Origin: an uncultured Isosphaeraceae bacterium
Lineage (GTDB): Bacteria; Planctomycetota; Planctomycetia; Isosphaerales; Isosphaeraceae
NCBI GenBank assembly: GCA_937907405.1
Contig: CALCIC010000384.1
Span: 1-6,961, forward strand
Direction of reading: 5' to 3'
Length of the DNA: 6,961 bases
The notes beneath the pieces were generated by a model, which did no database searches, had not been told where the DNA came from, and was given only the letters and a program-made list of their open reading frames with translations. The position numbers were made by a program, and so were the translations under genes. Below are positions 1 through 5,393 of the stretch, in pieces (the stretch's first letter is position 1; every line of letters starts with the position of its first letter).

Positions 1-1116
1 GGAGTGCTCTCCGGCGGTCGCGACCCCGGCCGCTGGGGGCTTAACAGTCTGACCATCTTCGACGTCAACCTGGACTTCGAGACGTTGCTCGGCGTCAAGG
101 GAAGCTCGTTCGGCACTCAGTTCCTTCAATTCACCGGACAGAAGACGAACAGCCTGGCCGGCGCGTTCCCCGGCTTCGACTCGCTCGAAGTCACCGCGCC
201 CCTGACGCGGCAGGAGTTGTATCAGCTCTGGTATCGTCAGGAGCTTTTCGACGGCAAGCTGGTCTTCCGGATCGGCAAGTCGGTGCCGACGTTCGACTTC
301 AACAACGTGGTCCGGCCGGTGCCGGTCAGCGACCCCTCGGCGGCGATCCCGGCGGTCACGGGGTTGATCTTCACCCCCGTCTTCGTCAACCCGACGATGC
401 TCGGCGTAATCCCCGGCTATTACAACTCGGCGACCGGAATCACGACGACCTTCGCGCCGACGAAGTCGCTCTATCTCAATTACGGCTTCTACGACGGCAA
501 CCTCGCCAACCGCCGCCAGACCGGTCTGGAGGGTCCGCGCTTCAACGGCTACTACTTCCACATCGGCGAGGTCGGGTATGCGTATCGATTCGGGCCGCAG
601 AAGAAGCCCGGCAATTTCGGCGTCGGCGTCTGGGGACAAACCGGGAAGCTGGCGACGTTCGACGGCGGAACGGACGACGGCGCGAACGGCGTCTACCTGT
701 TCGGCTCCCAGCGGCTCTGGTTCCGTCGTCCGGGGCTCGACAGCAGCGGGATCAGCGGCTTCTACCAGTTCGGCGCCAACGACTCCAACGCGCTGCTCGC
801 CCGCCAGTACTTCGGCGGCGGCTTCACGGCCTTCGGCCTCGTGCCCGGCCGGCCCGACGACTCGTTCGGCTGCGGCATGGCGTGGACGTGGTTGAACCAG
901 GGCCATCTCGCTGGCCACGTCTTCTTCCCCGATACTCCAGAAGGGTCGGTACAGCAGCTCGCCCCCAGCCAGTTGATGTTCCAGGCGTACTATCAGGCGA
1001 AGGTGGTCAACGGCGTCTTCGCCCAGACCGCCCTCACCGACATCCCCACCCCGGGCCAGCGCGCGAGCTTGCCGAATGCGTTGGCGATCAGCTTCCGGAT
1101 CATCGCCCTGTTTTGA
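1..1116 (+). CDS. OprB-family carbohydrate-selective porin, 5' truncated by window edge
   Basis: This is the C-terminal 371 residues of an outer-membrane beta-barrel porin. The frame is open from base 1, so the true start and the signal peptide lie outside the window; the GTG at base 4 is an internal valine codon. Family signs are visible by eye. Near the start there is an aromatic strand followed by DVNLDFETLLGVKGSSFGTQFLQ. Around residues 72-93 lies ELYQLWYRQELFDGKLVFRIGK. Strands rich in Gly and aromatics follow, such as FGVGVWGQTGK, SGFYQFGAND and GGGFTAFGLVPGR. A late segment has the OprB-like pattern of an aromatic strand, a PTPGQ loop, and a final strand ending in Phe. A terminal Phe is the usual recognition signal for barrel assembly. 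Known members let sugars diffuse through the outer membrane, but the substrate here cannot be read from sequence. The gene converges with the minus-strand gene that ends at 1141, leaving 24 bases with no convincing terminator. Confidence 0.85.
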   Translation, partial: GVLSGGRDPGRWGLNSLTIFDVNLDFETLLGVKGSSFGTQFLQFTGQKTNSLAGAFPGFDSLEVTAPLTRQELYQLWYRQELFDGKLVFRIGKSVPTFDFNNVVRPVPVSDPSAAIPAVTGLIFTPVFVNPTMLGVIPGYYNSATGITTTFAPTKSLYLNYGFYDGNLANRRQTGLEGPRFNGYYFHIGEVGYAYRFGPQKKPGNFGVGVWGQTGKLATFDGGTDDGANGVYLFGSQRLWFRRPGLDSSGISGFYQFGANDSNALLARQYFGGGFTAFGLVPGRPDDSFGCGMAWTWLNQGHLAGHVFFPDTPEGSVQQLAPSQLMFQAYYQAKVVNGVFAQTALTDIPTPGQRASLPNALAISFRIIALF

Positions 1117-1140
1117 CAGCCCCGCTTCGAGGGCCGGCGT

Positions 1141-2001
1141 TCACTTGAGCGGAGCGATATAAGCCTGGATCAGGGCTTCCCCCTTGGGCCGCTCGATGGA
1201 GAAAATCTTGTTCGCGCCCACCGATCGAATCGAATACGTCGAGTGCTGGAGCCCGCCGTGTTCGGTCAAGGCGCCCTTCGACGGGTTGTGGGCGGACGAC
1301 TCGACGACCACGCAGTCGCGCGCGGGTTTGCCGTCGGCCCCGGTCGTCAGCGGCGCGATCGAATGGATGACCGTGATATGGCCGTAGTCGGAGAAGACCA
1401 TGACGTCGTCGGCCTGGACGTCCTCGATCCGCGTCCGCAGGTCGGACTTGGGGGCGAAGCTGGGGATGACGTCGCCCGGCTTCCTGGTCCGACCGGTGGC
1501 GAGCGCGTAATTGCCGACGAACCCGTTGCAGTCCAGGCCGATGTACTTGTCGCAGTAGCCGCGGACCGCCGCGGCCTGGTCGGCGATCGCCTTGTCGTAG
1601 AGCTTGTAGCGCGCGACGAGATGGAGGACGGCGGCGATCTCCTCGGGAGAGCCCTTGCCCGAGTGAACGCTCATCAGGGACGGTTTGAGCCGGCGGAGGA
1701 CCTCGGCGTTCTTGAGGTGGACCGCCACGCCGAACGCCTGCCGCAGCGCTTCGATCCGCGGCACGTCCGCCCCGGGCCGAGCGGCGGCGGCCGCCGCCTT
1801 CTGCTCCCCCTGGACCTCGTCGTTCACCTTCCCGAGAACCTGATCCTTGTGCTTCAACGCCTCCTTGTTGCCCCAGAACGCGTTGGTTTTGTATTTCTCG
1901 TCGTTGTTCTGATAGCGATGGACGTCGACCGTCGTCGTCCCGAGGGCGTCCAGAGAGACGACCAGCTCGTGGTAACGCTTCTCGTATTGCAACGGATTCA
2001 T
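1141..2001 (-). CDS. NlpC/P60-like cysteine hydrolase domain protein
   Basis: A 286-residue protein. The first half (about 1-145) is charged and probably helical, with an Ala-rich linker near 69-75, and matches no family I recognise. The second half resembles the NlpC/P60 papain-like fold. Its LDCNGFVGNY motif at 156-165 puts the candidate nucleophile at Cys158 (the family norm is DCSGFV). Next come a basic stretch and a DLRTRIEDVQADDVMVF segment like the usual 'L..GDlvff' strand. The candidate catalytic His208 lies in YGHITVIH, and a VVVESS strand puts Glu234 in the third polar position. Family members cut peptidoglycan stem peptides or related amide bonds. No signal peptide or membrane segment is visible, so the protein may act in the cytoplasm or leave by another route. 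The ATG is supported by GGGAGG (2010-2015) eight bases upstream. Family assignment is by motif only; the substrate is unknown. Confidence 0.7.
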   Translation of the reverse strand: MNPLQYEKRYHELVVSLDALGTTTVDVHRYQNNDEKYKTNAFWGNKEALKHKDQVLGKVNDEVQGEQKAAAAAARPGADVPRIEALRQAFGVAVHLKNAEVLRRLKPSLMSVHSGKGSPEEIAAVLHLVARYKLYDKAIADQAAAVRGYCDKYIGLDCNGFVGNYALATGRTRKPGDVIPSFAPKSDLRTRIEDVQADDVMVFSDYGHITVIHSIAPLTTGADGKPARDCVVVESSAHNPSKGALTEHGGLQHSTYSIRSVGANKIFSIERPKGEALIQAYIAPLK

Positions 2002-2048
2002 CGCATCATCCTCCCAAACGGCCGGTTTTGATTGGAGCCGCCAGGAGC

Positions 2049-2081
2049 ATCATAGACGAATCCCGCCTGTCTCGCGCGAGA
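2049..2081 (-). promoter_or_regulatory. Candidate promoter/operator of the NlpC-like gene
   Basis: On the minus strand a TATGAT box (2054-2049, five of six matches to TATAAT) lies about 48 bases ahead of the ATG. No good -35 box sits at the standard distance. Instead a perfect 12-base palindrome, TCTCGCGCGAGA (2070-2081), occupies that place, 15 bases upstream of the -10 box. This could be an operator or activator site that replaces or overlaps the -35 element. In GC-rich DNA a palindrome of this composition can also arise by chance. Confidence 0.3.
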
Positions 2082-2228
2082 AGAAATGGAAGACTCGCAC
2101 GGGACGATTGCACACAGGCCGAGCCTCGCCCTGGCGCGAACACGAATCCGCATGCAATCCAAAAGCGAATCGCGCCAAGCATTGTCCCTCGCGGCAGGCC
2201 GAGGTCGGTGCGGCGGCGTTCGAAACGA

Positions 2229-2261
2229 CCCGATCCGCGCCGACTTTCGGCGCTGATCGGG
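2229..2261 (-). terminator. Hairpin terminator candidate behind the deaminase gene
   Basis: A 33-base inverted repeat: arms of 15 bases (2229-2243 and 2247-2261) around a 3-base loop, with 14 of 15 positions paired and a single mismatch at 2236/2254. It begins 39 bases past the stop of the minus-strand deaminase gene, where a terminator belongs. Read on the minus strand, the sequence after it (TCGTTTCG) has only a weak T run. It may therefore act as an RNA 3'-end stabiliser or need a factor rather than being a classic intrinsic terminator. Confidence 0.5.
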
Positions 2262-2300
2262 TTCGAGGTCCGCACTTCCTGGTCCGACCGACGGCGACGC

Positions 2301-2975
2301 TCAGTAGTCGACCTTGTCCTTTCGGTTGTGATACTCCTTCCAGACCTCGACGGCTTCGGGGCGGAGGAGGTTCTGCTCGGAGATCGAGCGGTCCTTGGTG
2401 GGCTTGGCGAACTGCTCGTAGATGAAGTCGTCGTCGAAGTTGCCGTACTTCTTGGAATCGGCCACCACCGCGCCGTAGAAGACGCCGTCGAGGCCCGCCC
2501 AGTAAACCGTCGCCAGGCACATCGGGCAGGGTTCGGAGGAAGTGTAGAGCACGCAGCCTTCGAGCTTCGGCGACTTCAACAGGGCGCAGGCCTGGCGGAT
2601 CGCGTGCATCTCGGCGTGCCAGGTGGGGTCGTTCTGGGCGACGACGTGGTTCATGCCGTCGGCGATCACCTTGCCGTCCTTGTCGACGATCACGGCCCCG
2701 AAGGCGCCCCCCGTCTTGTATTCGACGCCGGCCTTGCGAGAGTTGGCGATGGCCCGCTTCATGAACTCCTCATGCTTCGCCTTGGGGAATCGCGCGTAGA
2801 TCTGCTCCGGCGAGATCTTCTCCTTCTCGCTGGCGACCTGAACGAACGCCATGGCCCTTCTGGCCGGGGCGGCCTGGAACAACAGGAATCCCCCGGCGAT
2901 CAAGGCGCCGAGCAGGGCGGCGCCGATCGTGACGCGGCCGGCTCGCGCATCGAGCCCGAAACGAGTTGCCTTCAT
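2301..2975 (-). CDS. Guanine-deaminase-like nucleobase deaminase with N-terminal export signal/membrane anchor
   Basis: A 224-residue protein. Residues 68-224 form a cytidine/deoxycytidylate-deaminase-superfamily domain closest in my reading to bacterial guanine deaminase (GuaD; guanine plus water to xanthine plus ammonia). Zinc-site motifs are intact: HAE (His120, catalytic Glu122) and PCPMC (Cys150, Cys153). Features recalled from Bacillus subtilis GuaD also align by eye: GMNHV (Asn109, cf. Asn42), the FDDDFIYE segment (180-187, cf. Asp114) and a C-terminal Tyr (Tyr224, cf. Tyr156). Unlike GuaD (about 156 aa) it has 67 extra N-terminal residues, with Arg11/Arg14, a hydrophobic stretch at about 15-33 and a possible signal-peptidase site after Ala43 (AMA). 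It may therefore be periplasmic or membrane-anchored. The ATG at 2975 has GAGG seven bases upstream; an open extension to 3158 is Arg-rich and was not chosen. The exact substrate is unproven. Confidence 0.85.
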   Translation of the reverse strand: MKATRFGLDARAGRVTIGAALLGALIAGGFLLFQAAPARRAMAFVQVASEKEKISPEQIYARFPKAKHEEFMKRAIANSRKAGVEYKTGGAFGAVIVDKDGKVIADGMNHVVAQNDPTWHAEMHAIRQACALLKSPKLEGCVLYTSSEPCPMCLATVYWAGLDGVFYGAVVADSKKYGNFDDDFIYEQFAKPTKDRSISEQNLLRPEAVEVWKEYHNRKDKVDY

Positions 2976-3213
2976 GATGCGACCTCGACTGAGAGTGAAA
3001 CGGGACTCACAACTACAAAAGCCTAATGAGCGGCGGTGCGGCGCGCGCGTCCTTCCATCCCAACGAACGGACCGCGGGCGTCCCGCCGAGGGGCGGCGGA
3101 TCGTTCCGGCGCCGCACCCTCCAGGGTAGGATGGGGATCGGGCCGCCGTCGCATCCATCGAGAACGTAGGACATGGCTCCGCGTTCGTCTTCTCGTTTTT
3201 TAAGGATCATCCC
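2976..3213. promoter_or_regulatory. Divergent intergenic region between deaminase and GH88 genes
   Basis: These 238 bases must hold the promoters of both divergent genes, but I see no pair of -35/-10 boxes I would defend on either strand. It holds small inverted repeats: CCGCC/GGCGG arms at 3083-3096 and ACCCT-CC-AGGGT at 3116-3127. The latter, about 90 bases ahead of the GH88 start, is a possible but weak operator candidate. An AAGGA ribosome site (3202-3206) lies seven bases before the GTG of the plus-strand gene. Confidence 0.4.
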
Positions 3214-4344
3214 GTGCCAGGATCGCGAGTCGTCGAGTTGGACGCACTGAGGCCTCGACTTGAGCAGGTGGTCGAATTCGCCGCGCGGCAGGTCCGCTCG
3301 ACGATCGAGCGGCTGCCGGACTTCTTTCCGATCTATACGGTCGACGGCCGGTGGAGCCATCAGGGGGAGCTTTGGACCGACTGGTGCGGCGGCTTTCACG
3401 CGGGGATGATGTGGATCCAGGCCGAGCTCACCGGCGACCCCTGGTGGCGCGCCCGGGCCGAGCATTACTCGAAGCTGCTGGAGCATCGCCAGTTCGACCG
3501 CGACGTCCACGATCTCGGCTTCATCTTCCTGAACACCTACCTCCCCTGGCATCGCGCGACGGGGGACGAACGGCTTCGTCACGTGTTGATTCAGGCCGGG
3601 CGGACGCTGGCTCTGCGGTTCAATCCCAAGGGGCGTTACCTGCGCTCGTTCGTCGCGCCCGAGAGCCTGTTCATCGACGTCATGATGAACGTGCCGATCA
3701 TCTACTACGCGGCCCGCGAGACCGGCGACCCGGCGCTTCGAGAAATCGCCGACGCGCATTGTCGGACGACCGAGCGCGTGCTCGTCCGACCCGACGGCTC
3801 GACGGCCCACGAGGGGATCTTCGATCTCGACACCGGCGCGTTCCTTCGCGAGTCGACCCATCAGGGCCTGCGCGCCGATTCGGCCTGGACGCGGGGCCTG
3901 GCCTGGTCGCTCTACGGCTACACGACGGTCTATTCCTACACCGGCGACCCGGCCGATCTGGCGATCGCGCGACGGAACGCCGACTACTACCTCGCCCGAT
4001 GCCCGGCGAGCCTCGTCCCCCCCTGGGATTTCGACGTCCCCGACGGCCCCGAGCGGATCGACGACAGCTCGGCGGGCGCGATCGCCGCGTCGGGCCTCTG
4101 GGACCTCGCCCTCGCCTGCGAGCCCGGCGACCCGACCATCGCCGCTCGATATCGAAACGCCTCGCTCACGATCCTCGACAGCCTCTGTTCCGACGCCTAC
4201 ACAGCCTGGAACGACCCGGACTGGGAAGGGGTGCTCAAGCACGGAGTCTACCACTACCACAAGAAGCTCGGCGTCGATGAATCAGTCATGTGGGGGGAGT
4301 TCTTCTTCCTGGAGGCCGTCGCCAAGGCGCTCCGGGCCGATTGA
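3214..4344 (+). CDS. Glycoside hydrolase family 88, unsaturated glucuronyl hydrolase
   Basis: A 376-residue protein of about the same length as the characterised Bacillus sp. GL1 enzyme. GH88 enzymes remove the unsaturated (4,5-ene) uronic acid from the non-reducing end of oligosaccharides left by polysaccharide lyases, using hydration of the double bond. Both expected acidic residues are present: Asp100 in VHDLGFIF and Asp155 in FIDVMMN (cf. Asp88 and Asp149 of the GL1 enzyme, from memory). An (alpha/alpha)6-barrel motif WTRGLAWSLYGY lies at 225-236. No signal peptide is visible, so it probably acts in the cytoplasm on imported fragments. The GTG start is supported by AAGGA seven bases upstream; the frame has no better ATG nearby. 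No lyase, transporter or sulfatase gene lies beside it, so the polysaccharide (glycosaminoglycan, xanthan, gellan or other) cannot be named. GH105 is the main alternative, but the two-Asp pattern favours GH88. Confidence 0.9.
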   Translation: MPGSRVVELDALRPRLEQVVEFAARQVRSTIERLPDFFPIYTVDGRWSHQGELWTDWCGGFHAGMMWIQAELTGDPWWRARAEHYSKLLEHRQFDRDVHDLGFIFLNTYLPWHRATGDERLRHVLIQAGRTLALRFNPKGRYLRSFVAPESLFIDVMMNVPIIYYAARETGDPALREIADAHCRTTERVLVRPDGSTAHEGIFDLDTGAFLRESTHQGLRADSAWTRGLAWSLYGYTTVYSYTGDPADLAIARRNADYYLARCPASLVPPWDFDVPDGPERIDDSSAGAIAASGLWDLALACEPGDPTIAARYRNASLTILDSLCSDAYTAWNDPDWEGVLKHGVYHYHKKLGVDESVMWGEFFFLEAVAKALRAD

Positions 4345-4429
4345 TCGGCGACCGTCTCGGCCCGGGCGGTTCGATCCTCGTCCAGCAGTCGCCATTTCCG
4401 TTCGCCGTGACCTATGTTTAGTGAGCAAG

Positions 4430-4447
4430 GCCGCGCGCGAGCGCGGC
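4430..4447 (+). promoter_or_regulatory. GNRA-capped hairpin in the leader of the toroid gene
   Basis: GCCGCGC (4430-4436) and GCGCGGC (4441-4447) pair perfectly over seven G/C base pairs around a GCGA tetraloop, a stable GNRA-type loop. It lies 31 bases ahead of the ATG at 4479, in the 134-base gap after the GH88 gene. It could influence translation or mRNA stability of the two-gene unit, or mark the end of the GH88 transcript, although no T run follows it. A TATGTT box at 4413-4418 is a weak -10 candidate just upstream. Confidence 0.35.
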
Positions 4448-4478
4448 GCACAATGGGAGGTTCTGGGGAAGGTCGTCG

Positions 4479-5393
4479 ATGGTCGACCGTGGCGAGGATT
4501 GGCGATCGGCCGCGCGGGGCGAGTTGTTGGGGCTTCGAAGTCGCCCGCGGGGCTGGGGATACCGGAAGGGGGCGTCGCCGGCCGTCGAGCCGACCTGCCT
4601 GGCCTGCCTCGGGTTGCTGGCGACCCGACGGCCCGCGGGCCCTGAATCGAGAGACGAGGCGGCGGCGATCGTCGCGGACGCGGCCGACTGGCTGGCGGAC
4701 GTCCAACGCCCGGACGGATCGCTGGGAGCCGCCGGGGCGAGTTCGGGCCCCGGCTGGCCTACCCCCCTGGGCCTGCTGCTCTGGCGGGCGTGCGGCGGAC
4801 GCGAGGGCCCCCGACGCCGAGGGGTCGAATGGCTGCTCCGCGAACAGGGTGAATCCTGGACGTCCACGACCCACGCCTCCCCCGTTCTCGGGCATGATCC
4901 GAGGATCGTCGGCTGGCCCTGGGTGGACGGCACGCATTCGTGGCTGGAGCCCACGGCGACCGCCGTCCTGGCGCTGCGGGCCGCCGGCCTGGGCGCGCAC
5001 CCGCGTTGCGTTGAAGGGCTCCGTCTGATCCTCGACCGCGCGATCGAAGCCGGAGGATGGAACTACGGCAACAAGTCGGCGTTCGGGAACGCCCTGCGGC
5101 CTCAGCCGGCGCCCACCGGACTGGCGCTGCTGGCCCTGGCCCGCCAGAATGCGCGGACCGCGATCGTCGACCGCGCGATTCGCTATCTGCAAGAGGTCCT
5201 GCCGGGAATTCGCGCGTGTTCGTCGCTGGGCTGGGGACTGCTCGGGCTCCGGGCCTGGGACTCCGCCCCGGCCGAGGCTGACCGCTGGCTGGCCGAGGCG
5301 TTCCAGCATGCGTCGGGGCGCCCCGACGCGGCGCCCAAGCTCGCCCTTCTGTTGCTAGCCGGAGGTGATCATGGAACCGACCTGTTCGAGTGA
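4479..5393 (+). CDS. Prenyltransferase/squalene-cyclase-like alpha/alpha-toroid repeat protein
   Basis: A 304-residue protein built of helical-hairpin repeats of the terpenoid cyclase/protein prenyltransferase toroid superfamily. A recurring pattern of Gly/Trp loop, then Pro-Thr, then a Leu/Ala helix appears at about 25-48 (VEPTCLACLGL), 76-104 (QRPDGSLG then GWPTPLGLLLW), 145-170 (LEPTATAVLAL) and 192-221 (GGWNYG then APTGLALLAL), with a degenerate unit near 247-260. The QRPDGSLG and GGWNYG segments resemble QW motifs of squalene cyclases. The DxDD catalytic motif of squalene-hopene cyclases is absent and the chain is about half their length. A scaffold or binding role, or another reaction, is therefore more likely than triterpene cyclisation. 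No signal peptide is seen. The ATG has GGGAAGG (4466-4472) six bases upstream. The gene overlaps the following DUF362 gene by 23 bases, which implies joint expression. Confidence 0.75.
   Translation: MVDRGEDWRSAARGELLGLRSRPRGWGYRKGASPAVEPTCLACLGLLATRRPAGPESRDEAAAIVADAADWLADVQRPDGSLGAAGASSGPGWPTPLGLLLWRACGGREGPRRRGVEWLLREQGESWTSTTHASPVLGHDPRIVGWPWVDGTHSWLEPTATAVLALRAAGLGAHPRCVEGLRLILDRAIEAGGWNYGNKSAFGNALRPQPAPTGLALLALARQNARTAIVDRAIRYLQEVLPGIRACSSLGWGLLGLRAWDSAPAEADRWLAEAFQHASGRPDAAPKLALLLLAGGDHGTDLFE
5361..5368 (+). promoter_or_regulatory. Strong Shine-Dalgarno site deciding the DUF362 start
   Basis: GGAGGTGA is a full eight-base match to the complement of the usual bacterial 16S rRNA tail. 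It lies inside the end of the upstream gene and two bases before the ATG at 5371 (five bases counting from GGAGG). The alternative GTG at 5365 is part of this site itself, which argues for 5371 as the start. Confidence 0.75.

Larger units (their letters stand above)
2002..2300. other. Intergenic region between the two minus-strand genes
   Basis: These 299 bases separate the deaminase stop from the start of the NlpC-like gene. No credible gene was found: the open frames crossing it are Arg/Ala-rich and antisense to, or run through, neighbouring genes. It contains the hairpin at 2229-2261 and the -10-like box plus palindrome at 2049-2081, described separately. The gap and the hairpin suggest that the two minus-strand genes are separate transcription units. 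Confidence 0.6.

Noticed and set aside
4..6. GTG at base 4 as the true start of the porin gene
   Set aside because: The frame is open to the window edge, there is no room for a ribosome site, and a signal peptide expected for an outer-membrane porin is missing.
1243..2031. A 262-codon plus-strand open frame opposite the NlpC-like gene
   Set aside because: The product looks like a translated complement (Val/Arg/Asp-rich), with no domain features.
2028..3026. A 332-codon plus-strand open frame opposite the deaminase gene
   Set aside because: It is antisense to a protein with intact zinc-site motifs, and the product is Leu/Val/Asp/Arg-rich shadow coding.
2976..3158. N-terminal extension of the deaminase to an ATG at 3158
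   Set aside because: The extension is Arg-rich and would bury the signal-like hydrophobic segment internally; the ATG at 2975 has a well-spaced GAGG and puts that segment at the N-terminus.
3013..4260. A 415-codon minus-strand open frame opposite the GH88 gene
   Set aside because: It lies fully antisense to a gene with intact GH88 catalytic motifs, and its Val/Gly/Arg-rich product has no recognisable pattern.
4350..4375. GCCCGGGC-centred palindrome after the GH88 stop as a terminator
   Set aside because: The self-complementary core has no loop, the extended pairing is imperfect and no T run follows.
5365..5370. GTG at 5365 as the DUF362 start
   Set aside because: It is part of the GGAGGTGA ribosome-binding sequence itself; the ATG at 5371 is correctly placed after it.
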